This document shows, in pieces, positions 10,794 to 21,742 of a stretch of DNA of 64,000 nt (position 1 is the stretch's first letter; each line of letters starts with the position of its first letter). A program made the position numbers and the translations under genes. The notes beneath the pieces were generated by a model. The model saw only the letters and a program-made list of their open reading frames with translations. It did no database searches and was not told the origin of the DNA. Origin of the DNA: Daedaleopsis sinensis (taxonomy: Eukaryota; Basidiomycota; Agaricomycetes; Polyporales; Polyporaceae); assembly GCA_033807695.1 (NCBI GenBank), contig CM066302.1, positions 310,001 to 374,000 on the forward strand, written 5' to 3'.

Positions 10794-11411
10794 CGTGGCT
10801 GCCTGAAAAGAGATATCTCGGCTCTTCGAGGGGTTCGTTGGATCGTCTGGAGCACACTAGCAGTGGCCGTCGGAGTCACCAGGCCCAGTCCGGGAGCCTG
10901 GTAGCTACGTTAGCACATCAACGGAGATGCGTCGGAAGTATGACCGACTGAGAACGCTCTCTGGCATAGAGAGAAAACTAGGTGATCATCGAAGATTCTG
11001 CAAGACATGGTGAGTAGAATATTGCGGGAACACGATAACAGTTGAGACTTCCATGGTGCTGCGGAAGGCCCGCTGCCTCGTGAAGTGGGGCGCGACAACA
11101 GGTCGCTATCTGTGATCCTTTTCAGCGCATCTCATGATCATACCGTATTAGGAACCGTGCAACCAGCGTGGGCTCCGCGTCCTGAAGCGTTGTCTGCGAA
11201 ATGATGTTATGTGGAGGTGAGATACACTGACCCTGACCGTACGAGCCATAACCATCCACACCGCTTCCAGAAGTGACTAACCCCTGCGACAGAGTCATTG
11301 AGGCTCTGGCGGGGCATTGGGTACACAGGATTGACCGAGTCGCTGGCAGGACGATTCCCAATTCAAGCCAGACGGCGCAGCCTTAATCTGAGAATGGGGC
11401 TCGTCGAGTCA
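10794..11411. other. Intergenic, no gene supported
   Basis: Short ORFs on both strands only. A minus-strand stretch at 11.12-11.36 kb with Gly/Ser/Tyr-rich translation could be a fragment of a secreted protein, but no start, splice partners or family support it. Confidence 0.4.
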
Positions 11412-11765
11412 TCATACAAGGCGGAGGGGAGGACGCAGTAAAGGACGCAGCCAGATATGACGTTGAAATGATCGTTCACGTCCGTGCTGAGTTCCTGCCG
11501 TCACTCTATGAGACTGTGACGGTCGTCTGAGGGCTGTCGTGGTATATACAGGGCGAGATGTGGTCGTGACGGTGCATCTCATCGGGAAAGGAGGAACAGC
11601 GGCTGTGAGGTGGAATCGAGAGTGAGAAGGAGTACACAAATAGATATAAAGAGGGAACTCACCGCTACTCATGACTCCCGGCGCAGGATGCGAAAGCGAA
11701 CACGCGAGAGCAGTGATAGCTAGGGCGGTGAGCATGGTCGACAATGGGAGGGTCGTTGAGCTCAA
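11412..11765 (-). CDS. Small secreted protein, possibly degraded Thr-rich relative
   Basis: Exons 11663-11765 and 11412-11602 join in phase 1 to 97 residues across a 60-nt intron (GTGAGT...CTCACAG). Exon 1 encodes a hydrophobic leader (MLTALAITALACSLSHPAP) after a short N-terminal extension. Exon 2 begins with a short Thr-rich run (TVTTTSRPVYTTTA) and then becomes basic and of low complexity. In another frame the DNA just after the Thr-run reads TTVTVS and a stop. A one-base frameshift may therefore have replaced the original C terminus with a basic tail. It belongs with the other small secretory genes of this region by architecture. Function is unknown. Confidence 0.5.
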   Translation of the reverse strand: MSSTTLPLSTMLTALAITALACSLSHPAPGVMSSGEFPLYIYLCTPSHSRFHLTAAVPPFPMRCTVTTTSRPVYTTTALRRPSQSHRVTAGTQHGRERSFQRHIWLRPLLRPPLRLV

Positions 11766-11797
11766 TAGCGGAGAAGCCGACAGACCATCGGCGAACG

Positions 11798-11804
11798 CTT
11801 ATAA
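11798..11804 (-). promoter_or_regulatory. TATA-like box
   Basis: TATAAG on the minus strand, about 35 bp upstream of the ATG at 11765; close for a TATA box, so the true start could be the second Met. Confidence 0.35.
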
Positions 11805-13059
11805 CTCGCCCTCTGGTTGGCGAGCGAGCGGGTCGCTCCCCGCGGTGGCGAGTCTGTCAGAACGACTCTTGACCTCACGAAGAGTCTGCATCCGCGTACT
11901 TCGTCCATCGTGAGCACCACTCCGGATGTTGATGAAGCATATTAGAGAGGGAAGCCAGCGCAAGTACCGCATAGTTCCAGGGTCGCTAAAGATTGGGAGT
12001 CCCGGTGAGTACTGACGTCGAAGTTAGACCACATCGAGTCCCAGCTGTGTCACAGACTCGAGCAGGGCCGACCGCAGCAAAGTACTGTTCACGCACAGCC
12101 GATTACAGCGGTGACCTTTCATGACTAAAGGCAAGCAGAGGCAGTAGCACATATCTGAGCGTAAGTTCGACGATTGGAACTCCAGGCACTTAACCCGGTG
12201 AGGTGGTCACGGTAGACTCGATGAGGATAACGTTGTTGGACGACTGCCAGCTGGAGGCAAGCTGGAGGAGTGTATTTCGGCAGATTTCGGCCAGCAAGTA
12301 GCTCGGAGATATCCGGGTATATTCAATAGGCGCCTCCCAGACGCCCGCTTGCCACGCTTTCTTCAACTTGAAGAATTTCCTTTTCTACTACCACGTCATC
12401 AGCTACTTGTATACTGACTTGCAAACTAGTCAGGAGATCCTGCTTGATCACTTATGTGTGCAGATATTCTGTCTCTAACTTCAGTGACAGTAGCTGCTGG
12501 GTATTTCCGGCAGTCTAACGCTGGCGACGTCATCGAGGTGAGTACGTTTTGCTCACACCATGCTATTTGTACGACCCTCAAAACCGAATTTCCTAGGAAA
12601 CACACGGGCTATGACGCCTTGTTTGTGCACATGCTGTGCGCATGTGCTGTGCTAGCTGGCCTACAGGCTCAGCAATTGACCGGTCAATAGCGGTCAATCC
12701 AGGTAGGCGTGTGATCCCGGCCTGGCTGCGCAACACCGCAGTCTCACAAGCGGCCCCACCTCCAACAAACGTTCCCTTCCTACAAGTCGCAACGGGGAAG
12801 CTACCCCGCTCCACCTACTGCTCGCCTGTGCGCCTCGCCTAGCTCTGCAATGACAATGGGGCACACCCCGAATCTTGCCTTTTGGCAATTTTGGGTGATG
12901 GGGGACCCCAAAGATGCGTATATATGTCTTCCGCGACCGGGCTGACTTCCCGCAGACTTCCCTCCTTTGCGCCTCACCTCGAGCATCGACCACACACTAT
13001 CTGTCGATCCTTTACTAGAGCTCCCTTACATCCACGTCCGCGCCTACCCTAACTCCACC
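11805..13059. other. Intergenic region with a 14-bp palindrome
   Basis: No gene is supported in about 1.25 kb. It contains the perfect palindrome ATTGACCGGTCAAT at 12675-12688, followed by a third half-site GGTCAAT at 12692-12698. A TATA-like TATATATG lies near 12919, about 140 bp before the next gene's ATG. Confidence 0.4.
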
Positions 13060-13661
13060 ATGCTCGCCAACATGAAGCTCGTCGTTCTCTCCCTCGTCCT
13101 CGCGTCCACGAGCGCGATCGCCATGCCACAGGTCGACCCTGGCACGACACTGGCAAGCACGAGCACTCCAGGTACGTCCCCTCACTCCAGATCTCGCACC
13201 TCTGCTCACCTCCGCGCGCAGGCACTCTCGCCACCGACCCCGCCAGCACCGGCGTACTCCCCACAACCACCTCCGACCCCGCCGGCGGCGCGCCAACAAC
13301 GACCGCAGACACCGACACCGGTGTCGGCGCGACCACCTCCGACACCACGGACACGGACACGGACACAGACACGGACACCGGCGCAGGGACAGAGACGACG
13401 TCAGTCGCCACCAGCACAACGGTCTCCCCGCCCGTCACTGGCACCGGACCCGTGACCACGGCTAAGACGAGCGGACTGGTGACCCCGCCGACTGCCCCGG
13501 GCACCACTAGCACTAGCACGGGCACTAGCACGGGCGCAGGTGCGGGCTCGACGTCCCCGAACGCTGCGAGCCCGATCAGGCCGCTGGAGCTTGGCTCGGC
13601 GGGCCTCGCAGCTGGCGTAGCGCTGCTCTGCGCGCTCGCGGGCTCCGCGCTGGTGCTGTGA
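13060..13661 (+). CDS. GPI-type Ser/Thr-rich cell-surface protein
   Basis: Exons 13060-13171 and 13222-13661 join in phase 1 to 183 residues. The N terminus (MKLVVLSLVLASTSAIA, from the second Met) is a signal peptide. The middle is Thr/Ser/Asp/Pro-rich with an alternating TDTDTDTDTDTDT run and TSTSTGTSTGAGAGS. The last 20 residues (LAAGVALLCALAGSALVL) are hydrophobic after small residues, which fits a GPI-attachment signal. No CFEM cysteines or enzyme domain are present. It is probably an O-glycosylated wall or membrane-anchored protein. The opposite strand also stays open over much of the repeat, which reflects the simple-sequence composition and not a second gene. The intron is 50 nt. Confidence 0.75.
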
Positions 13662-15975
13662 GCGGAGCGAAAACGAGGGAACGGGATGGTACGCTATGGA
13701 CGATAGTGCCATGTGGCACGGACTGAGAACTATTAATGTAAGAAGGAGGACTCTGCCAGTGGACGGTTAACGTTGTGTATAGCAGCTGTCATTATCCGCT
13801 GTTGTGCACGGACTCTATACGTCGTATACTTTCATAATACCATGAATCGAGTACAAAAATCTACTCCCTTTGGATGAACGCTCCGGCTGTGCATTACTGA
13901 CTGGATGAAAAGCGCGAGCCCAACGCGAGCCTGCGACTCGTCATTTGCGTTGGGTACGTAGTATCTTATCAGATTAGATTGTCTTTCGGCGCTCTTCTCC
14001 CTTCCTCTCCCAGCGAACTCCGAGCCTGCCGCCACAGTACTTGCCACCATACCACCTCCGCCGTTTGCTTTCTCTACAACCCTGCCCAACGTTTGATTAC
14101 TCTAGCATACGCCGCTCAAGCAATCTCATTCACACCAATTGAAAGCAATACACGAGGATGTCGCGAAGCCGGATCATCGAATGGACGGGTAGCTACGCGT
14201 CGGTCGAGACTTGACGGAGGCTCTACGTATACCGTATACGGTGCGTAACATCTCTAAGTCTTGGGTTGCAAGGCCCGGGACCTGTCATTCGGCTGCAACT
14301 ACCCGGGACGCGAGGGGCTTGGCCGGCAACACGGCAACACGCCTATTCGCTGTGATGCGCACCTGAGTCGCGCGAGAGCAGTATGGGGTCGCGGGAGATG
14401 CGCTCACGTTTGGCAAGCTGTCGTGCCGCGCATGCGTGTCGCGCCATGGTGGACGGTGCTTGCGCTGCCATTCATGACGCCGACTCAGGCTGATGCACAA
14501 GAAGAAGAAGACGAGGATGAAGATAATTTCTGCACACTGGGGAGTTCGATTGCGTTTGTCACACTGCCCCTCCACTTTTCTGTACCGCGGTCCGCAGGAA
14601 TGAGGTACTTCCTCCTGTGGACACTCGTCGATTGAAGACAAGGTGTGCAAGCCTTGGTAAGCAGTTAAGCTTCTTTGGTATGCAATTTACTGATGCTGCT
14701 CAGGATAGCCTAGATTTCATTTCCTAACAACAAAGGCATTGCGTACCGAGAGCATGTAAACTCGTCCTCAATCCTCCACCTTCTCCTGTCCGAATTGATC
14801 CTTGCGCAGTACCGGTGTGCGTTCGCGACGGACAGCCCTGACAGTAGGATCGGCCGGAGGTGCGTACCGCTCCCTACACCGTGTGAGGGGTTCTGCAAGA
14901 CGACGCGGCAAGCACGATATTACCAGCCAATATCGATGGTACCCTTGTCGCGGAGCTGCTCCTTCATAGCTGGCAAAGATATGGAAATCGATGCCCGGTG
15001 ATCCACATTGGCGCAAATGTGAGCCCTACCCCTGGCTAGAATGCAGTCCAGGTCATTTTTGCCGTGCGACGCGGGTGCCCCTATAGCTCTGGTCTTCACT
15101 TGGCGTACATTCCATGCTTTTCCTGACAGTCGTTTACCTGAGGGAACAACGCTGACGATGATACGCGCCTAGGTCTCCCCTGATTCTCATTAGGACGCCG
15201 TCGACGCTCATATCTTAGCCAGTACTCAAACGAGGTTTTCCAAGGCCATATCGTCTATCGCGTGCTGTGGCGACGGTATGGTAACTCGGTACCGCGGAAG
15301 CGAGGTTCACGGCCGCAGTAAGGGTTTATCGCTGGTACGTACACGAGAATCCGTGCACTGGTCGGCAGCAGCCCAGACTGCGTCGAACGCCCATCTTCGT
15401 GAATTCTATGTGGCGCGTTCCTCTGCGTGGTAGCGGTCTTGACAGCTTGGACGTCTACGACGATCGCTATCTCGCAGAGCTTCCTCTTCCAGGGTCAGCC
15501 TACCCACCGCCCATACACTCCGCCGAGAAGCCGCGTCCTTCCCAGGGGAGGTTTATCTACCACATCCGGCGACTTCACACCACAGACCGATGGGCGTCGC
15601 GCGATTCAGCCGTTGATCCAGCTCTGCGCGGGAAGGTGGCGAGAATGCTGGGGTAGTGCGGCCTAGCCCAGCGGCGAGCCACATGTTATCCGCCACTCTT
15701 GTCAGTCGCGTTTTGCCTCCTAGTCGGAGTCTTCTAGGGTGCTGATCGAGTCGAATACAGGCTCGGCCTGCGCTCAGCGGACTAGAATGTCGCGGACAGG
15801 GAAGTAGGAACTTGCCGGCCGGATCGCAATCACGAACGGGACGGAGGGAGATCGAGGGTGTCCACACCCGCTATGAAGGCCCCCAGTTCCTTCTCTTGTC
15901 AGTCTCCCCTCCCCTCCTCCTTCCTCTCGCCACTCTGCTCGTATACATCGTACACTCGCTCGCTCGCGTTCGTCA
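13662..15975. other. Long intergenic region
   Basis: No gene can be supported in 2.3 kb. ORFs at 14.26-14.65 kb on both strands and at 15.4-15.66 kb lack start context, splice partners and family resemblance. The last 150 bases are pyrimidine-rich (CT tracts near 15900-15960), as is common just upstream of fungal start codons. Confidence 0.4.
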
Positions 15976-18036
15976 TTGCTGCTTGCTGTCGAACGTGTGT
16001 GCCTCTCCATGCTTCCGATGTCCTGGCCTGGCTCGCCCTCGCCATCTCCTTTGCCTGATATGCAGCATCCGCATCCCCGTCACTACGGCTTCAGCTTGGA
16101 CTGCGTGCCGAGCACTCCCACTGCGGGGGGTAGCATCCGTTGTGCTACAGGGGCTCTCTCTTGTTTTTCCCCGTCGTGCCCCCCGGTTCACCCTCAGCAA
16201 CCGTCAATTGTTGCATCCGGGCGGATACCTGACTACATGTTTGCTTCCGCAACACCCCGCGCTTATAGAACGCATCACCTCGCCAGCGCTGGCTCCCTCT
16301 CCTCCCTTTCGAATTCGCTATCATCCGCATCGACCTGGAGCTCCCTCTCCCTCTCGCAACCGCAGCCTTTCGAGCGATCCCCCATGGCGGCCTCTCTCGC
16401 CTACCGCAAGCTCAACGCGCTCTCGAAGATGGACCTCGAGTCCGATCGCATCGCACGCGCGTGCGGCCAGGCCCCGTCCTTCTCCGTCGTCGTCCTTTCT
16501 CCTCGTGCTGGCACAAGACCTGGACCGTCACAATCTGAGACCGCAGCCTCCTCGCCCTCGCTTCCATCCTCCTCGTCATCCCCCTCGCCCGAACCAGCGA
16601 AGGTCAACCGGACGCCCTCGTTCATCCCCTTCGACGGCTTGCGTTCGCGCGCACGCTCGCTGCGCACGCCGCATCGCACGCCGTCGTCCGTGCCCTCGCG
16701 CCCGCGATCGACTTCCGAGCCGGCCGCTGTCCCCGTGTTTTCGCCGACAAGCCCGCGCGCGGTGCTGCAGTCCCTGAGGGCCGTTCTGGAGCGGGAAGGA
16801 GGTGCGGGAGAAGGCGTGCGCGTGCGCCTCGAGGGATGCCTGGACGTCCCGCACGTTGTCGACATGTGGCGCGTGCATCAGCGGTGCGGTCTGGACCCGC
16901 GCGCAGGCGCAGATCCCAGTACGTCCGTCCTTCTTTGCTTCTGCTCCGTCTCCTCGCTGCCCTGCTCTGTTTTTGCACGAGAGTCCGCGCTGACGGCCAC
17001 GCAGAGACGTTTGGCGCGCATGTGAGCGTAGCAGTCAAGTGCGGCTCGATGCCCGTAAGAATAGGAGGATTCCAGCACTACATCCCTTGGGTCGTGTACG
17101 CATGCGTCGATGAGCTTGATCGCACAGGTCAGTAGACACCCTCTCTACCCGTTCCGATTGCGTCTGCGCTGCTCACCGTCATCTCCCGCGTCATATTCCA
17201 GGAATCTACAAGCCAGGCCTCTTCCGCGCTCTGCCGCACCTCGCACGCCTCGCGAAGCTCGTCGCCGACTTCGACCTCCCTCTTCCCCGCGCCCCTGTGC
17301 AGCCCCCGTCGGCCTCTCTCTCAACTCAGAACGGGACGATCCCTGTCACGCGCCCGCTGCTCCGCAAGGAAGCGACAGCGGACGTCTGCGCCCTGCTCAA
17401 GACCTACCTCGACGCCCTCCCAGAGCCTTTGCTCGACCAACAACTAACGCACGCGCTCTACCAGCTCTGCGTCGTCCCCAGCCTCTCCCCTACCCCCACC
17501 CGCGTCGCCAGCCCCGGGGCCCCCAGCGCGCTGCAGGCCCAAGAGCGCACGCAGATCGCGCTCGCGCAGCACGTGCTGCGCCTCGCGCCCCCGCCGCAGC
17601 TCGGGCTGTTCGTGTACCTCGCCGGGTTCTTCACGCAGGTGCCGCTCTCGCCGGACAACGGGGTCTCGCTCGAGGACGTCGCGCGCATGTTCGGGCGCGC
17701 GCTCGCGGGCGGCGCCCCGGACGTGCGCCCCGCCGCCGTGCTGTGGGTGCTCGAGCGCTGGAGCCGGATCGTCGACGGGCTGTTCGAGGTCGCGCGGGAC
17801 GAGGAGGACGACGAGGAGGGTGCGGGGAACGACGCGCACGCGCGGGAGGGGTTGGGTGAGAGCTGGCATGGTGAGGACGCAGACGCGTTTGATGTACTGT
17901 CTCTGTCCGACGCGGCAGTCCCACTCGCGAGTCCGTCGTATGGGTGGCTGGGTGAGTCGTCTATGTCCGTTGCAGCGACTGTGGCGCGTACTCATTATTT
18001 GCTTCAGGCGACGACTACGCCAAACGGATGTGCTAG
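15976..18036 (+). CDS. RhoGAP-domain protein
   Basis: Exons 15976-16918, 17005-17127, 17202-17951 and 18008-18036 join, each in phase 1, to 614 residues. The first 300 residues are Ser/Pro-rich and probably disordered; ATGs at 16018 and 16384 are alternative starts. The GAP domain begins around residue 315 with KTFGAHVSVAVKCG and YIPWVVYACVDELDRTG. It continues with GIYKPGLFRALPHLARL, the conserved block ADVCALLKTYLDALPEPLLD, and LGLFVYLAGFFTQVPLSPDN. RhoGAPs switch off Rho/Rac/Cdc42 GTPases at the membrane and cortex, controlling polarity and the cytoskeleton. The catalytic arginine finger (usually GIFR or GIYR) appears here as GIYK, so catalysis may be weak or lost. The last exon adds only DDYAKRMC. 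Confidence 0.85.
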
Positions 18037-18559
18037 CGGCCGACGCCCGGAGTGTGAAGAGGGAGTATGGGAGTCGTTGTGGGCGCGGGGCGACACCCCG
18101 TGCTCGTTGCCATTTCCTCTGACACGACTTCTGCACCATCACCACGCCTTCGTCCCCCTAGCTTCGCCACTATTGTCTGCGTCCTTTGTGCTTAAGCTTC
18201 ATCTCTTGCCCTGTGCCTTGCGCATCCCCTCCCGCCCTCGCAGCATTCCGAAAACACATGTGACATACCGGAACATCCCTCTCCCCCTCTCGTCGCATCC
18301 TCTCTCCTCGTATCCCCTTCGCCATCACCACGCCGTCTCCTGTTTCCCATCCTCGCTATTCTGTTCTGTGTCAGGCGTCGTCAGCCCGCGGCCTCCCCCC
18401 TTGTCGTCTCCCTCTGTACCTGCGCCCCCTGTCCCGTCTGCTGTAGACCTGTGTTCCGCGTCCCGCGTCTGCGTCCGCCCTAACTTATCAACCGCACACA
18501 GTCTATACACGCGTCCCCCACTGCATCCCCCGTCCGAAAATCGACCCTCAGCCTCCGAT

Positions 18560-18960
18560 CCGAACGCCATCCCCATCCCCATCCCTATCCGCTGTGCCTG
18601 CACGTGTCCGTTGCTCCCGCTCCCGCCTCCCGTCTCCCCTGTCACTGTCACTGTCAGTCCACGATACACGATGTCGATGTCACTCCCGCGTCCCGCCCCC
18701 GTCCGCGTGCTCTGTGCCTGTCAATGCCCATGCTCCGTGGACCGTGGACCGTGCGCCACCATCGACATCGACGTCGACGTCGCGCATGTCCCAGTCCCAG
18801 TCCCAGTCCCGATCTCGAATCCTGTAGCCATACGCATAGAACCCAGAACCCAGAATCCAGAACCCAGAACTCCTGTCCCCTAGGCCTGTCCGTGCCTACC
18901 GTACCCACCGTACCCACTGTGCCTCCCGTACCCACCGTGCCTCCCGTACCTACTACCTAC
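18560..18960. repeat. Cluster of short tandem repeats downstream of the RhoGAP gene
   Basis: Several unrelated microsatellites sit together: CCCCAT units near 18568-18590, CATCGA/CGTCGA units near 18758-18782, TCCCAG units at about 18788-18811, ACCCAGAA units at 18840-18872, and CCGTACCCAC/GTGCCTCC units at 18893-18955. The whole tract is C-rich on the plus strand. An open frame runs through it without coding character; it is probably the 3' untranslated and flanking region of the RhoGAP gene. Confidence 0.7.
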
Positions 18961-20416
18961 CGCCGACTTGTATACGCAGTTTATAACGCCCCGCCCCCAC
19001 TACCGACCGCGCCCGTCGACCGTGCGCTCCCTCCACTCGTTTAAATTTCCTGTGTATCTGAGTACTAGTCCCCACATCTTTAATAGTAAAGGAGGACCGG
19101 TTTTTTCCTTTTTAAGAAAGTGCCTTATGTAGAAAGTCGAGCAAACCACCTGCTCTCCTGAAGTGTCTTTCTAACAAATCGATATCTGAGAGATATGAAA
19201 GGGACTAGCAGACTATCCTGTACGACTTACGAGCTTCTATGAGGAGGGTTACTCTTTCAATCTTCAAGTTAGACTGACAATCTTTGAGCGCTTGAGCCCG
19301 GCACTGAGCGCCTCGGAACAGACGCGCGTCGGTGGCTGCGTTATTATTCAATTCTAGCAAATTCTCGAACAGTGGATACTTAACGTTCATTGACACCATA
19401 GCATCGCGGAGACTGTTCGAGAACAATATTGTGGCCACCGGAATAACTGGTATATAAGAGGCTGAGGGGACGGTCAGCCTGCGGGCAGCGGCAGTGCGTC
19501 GAGTGTATTGTAAGTTATTTAATCGGGCCTCATACATGGTAAGTCGTAAGTAGGTAAGTAGTAACTTCATTTCGGCTTTCGTGAACATGATGTCCTGTTA
19601 TACTGACTAATAAGGTAAGTGTATACTACTGCACTGAGTCGTGTGGTTGCTAGCAAACTTATACTTATGTAGTGTTGATAGTGATAGTGTTCGCGGGAGA
19701 ATTGGCTGTCGGCTATGGGGTTTTATTCAAATATTATTTCCGTTGTTTAAGTGAATTCTAGCTAGATACGTACCCCAACATGGGCGCCGCAGGCCGAGGG
19801 TGGGCGCAGCCCACCCGAGGCGCGGCGCCGTTGACAACTTGCCTGTGGTAGCTGGGTTTTCTTCTGTGAGTGCCATTGATATTCACATTTGAGGCCAGTG
19901 TGTATGAAAAACTGTCGCGTGCAAAGTTCAAACAGAGTTTTCCCCCACCGTGACGGAGTCACGGGAAGCGGCTAGTCCATACGTACACTGTATCCATACG
20001 TACACATATGTACATGTACGTAGTATCAGTATCTCGCTCCAGACCCCAGACCCCGATGCCATGAATGAACGCGATCTCCCGAACACCTGAGGTCGGCGAC
20101 AGGTGTCCTAGTAGAACCATAAGTACATGAGTGGCATCATATGTAATAGTTCTAGTTCCTTCAGGCTTCAAAGCTTCAGAGAGGGACTTCATATTCAAAA
20201 GGAACGACTGTCTCCCGGCTGGTTTGAACTAGAGGCCGGTTTACGAGCCTAACTTCATAGACACCCCGCCACCTGGCAGTGGGCACTTCGCAAATTGCTG
20301 CTCGCGAAGCAGACAGGACGTTGTCAATGCTGGTGCGCATGCCGATGATAGCAACCCTAGGCCTTCGCCGTCGGCCGACGTTGCGCGACTCGAGTGAGCT
20401 CGTCGCGCAAAAAGCA
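18961..20416. other. AT-richer intergenic region
   Basis: No gene is supported. It is AT-richer than its surroundings from about 19070 to 20000. It includes a perfect 8-bp stem hairpin, GGGTGGGC-gca-GCCCACCC, at 19798-19816, and GTAAGT repeats around 19540-19570. A 127-codon minus-strand ORF at 19.2-19.6 kb has no family resemblance. Confidence 0.4.
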
Positions 20417-20525
20417 TGATGAGAGTGGGATTCGAACCCACGCCCTTTCGGACCAGATGTCAAGCCGCGGGATCAAATCCCGGAATGCCTTAGTCTGGCG
20501 CCTTAGACCGCTCGGCCATCTCACC
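20417..20525 (-). tRNA. tRNA-Leu(AAG) with intron
   Basis: On the minus strand the acceptor stem GGTGAGA pairs with TCTCATC, with discriminator A at 20417. The D-arm TGGCCGAGCGGT, anticodon stem CCAGA/TCTGG and T-arm GTGGG-TTCGAAT-CCCAC are all present, with the longer variable arm expected for Leu. Loop residues read CTAAGG, so the anticodon at 20489-20491 is AAG. A 29-nt intron at 20459-20487 interrupts the loop just after position 37 and contains CTT, which can pair with the anticodon as in other nuclear tRNA introns. It decodes CUU and, through inosine, CUC and CUA. Confidence 0.95.
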
Positions 20526-20896
20526 TTGTGGTCTTAGGTCTGCCTGCTATCTACACTCGTCTGATACACCAAGCTGCGCCACCACCACATGCACAGCTCT
20601 CGAACTTTGAAGTTTAATTGCACCAACTCCGATGAGCGACTGCGGCGTGTATCTACATGTATGTGACACATTTCATTGGGCTCATTCCGGTCAGCGTAGG
20701 CTCATCGTCGATCATGCGAGTGCAAACACTTGCTTGCTACACGAGACTAGTACAAAACACATCACGAGGGTATGTCCATGATTCAGAACCCTTCGATACC
20801 CTCGCGACGAAACGGCAGACGACATGTAACGTGTTTACCACTCTCGTCCCCCATATGTCATACACTAGGAGCGCGTGTCATCGACGGGCTATCTGC
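20526..20896. other. Intergenic
   Basis: This is the spacer between the tRNA 5' end and the 3' end of the CFEM gene. Nothing is recognised. Confidence 0.4.
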
Positions 20897-21654
20897 TCAC
20901 AAGACGAGAGCAGCGCCGGCGACGACACCGACGATGGCGATGCCCATGCCGGCCATGCCGCCAAAGCTGGGCCCGAAGGCGAGTGCGCTTGCGGCGTTGG
21001 TGTTTGCGGCGGACGATGCGGCGGACGATGCGGCAGACGTTCCGGCCGAGGTCATGGAGGAGATCTGGGAAGAGAGGCTGCTCTGGATCGAGGAGATCTG
21101 TGAAGAGGCGGCGGAGTTCGCGCTGCTGACGCCGCTAGACACGCTGCTCGCGACGCTAGAGGCAGCGCTAGAGGCAGAAGTGCTCGCTGTTACGAAGACG
21201 TGGGTGAGTCAGTGCGTTCGTGAACAGAGAGGCAGTGGAGAGCGTAGCAGCCGAGCGGCAATGCGGGGTCGACGATCAAGTTGAAAAAACACACCTGCAC
21301 CACACAGCTGCTGCTGGAGCTTTTGGCCGACCTGTTGATCCGCAGAAGAGCAACTGCTTTGGAGGCAGCTGCGGGCCTGCTGCTGGAGCTGGTTGTTGCT
21401 GCAGACGCAGGAGACGTCGGCACTGAGGTATGACGTCAGCGGGGATTCAGCAGGGTGGGGGTCACATGGGCATGCTGGGAGACTCACAAGTTTGAGCAGC
21501 CGTTGTCAGAAGCGGCCTTGGTGATACAACCGAGGAGGCAGGGGGAGAGCCCGTCAGTGGAAGTGGGGACGGCGCCGGAGGAAGTGGAAGACTGGGCGTG
21601 CACGCCAGTGAAGGCGGCGAGGACGGCGAGGACTGAGAGAGTGGAGAACATCAT
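20897..21654 (-). CDS. CFEM-domain GPI-anchored protein 1
   Basis: Exons 21488-21654, 21295-21422 and 20897-21186 join (phases 2 and 1) to 194 residues. A signal peptide (MMFSTLSVLAVLAAFTGVHA) precedes a CFEM domain at about residues 36-98. All eight cysteines are present, in the order SPCLLGC, NGC, DVSCVC, ARSC, QSSC and QQLC. Exon 3 encodes a Ser/Ala-rich linker and a hydrophobic GPI-type tail (MGIAIVGVVAGAALVL). CFEM proteins are fungal surface proteins; characterised members bind haem or act in adhesion and host interaction. The Asp in FADVSC matches the axial haem-ligand position in haem-binding members, but binding here is inference. A paralogue with the same exon layout lies at 35.5-36.4 kb. 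Confidence 0.92.
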
Positions 21655-21736
21655 TGTGGTGAATGCGGGGAGAGTGTGGGTTTGAGGGAGTAAGAGGTGG
21701 GGGGAAGACTCGGGGGGGAGGAATGGAACTGGGGCG

Positions 21737-21742
21737 TTTATA
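21737..21742 (-). promoter_or_regulatory. TATA box of CFEM gene 1
   Basis: TATAAA on the minus strand, about 85 bp upstream of the ATG. Confidence 0.5.

Noticed and set aside
15812..16777. 321-codon ORF overlapping the RhoGAP N terminus
   Set aside because: Pro/Arg-rich shadow frame that does not splice into the GAP domain.
17297..18883. 528-codon plus-strand ORF as the 3' end of the RhoGAP gene
   Set aside because: It reads through a clear GTGAGT donor at 17952 into simple repeats; splicing to 18008 ends the protein after DDYAKRMC.
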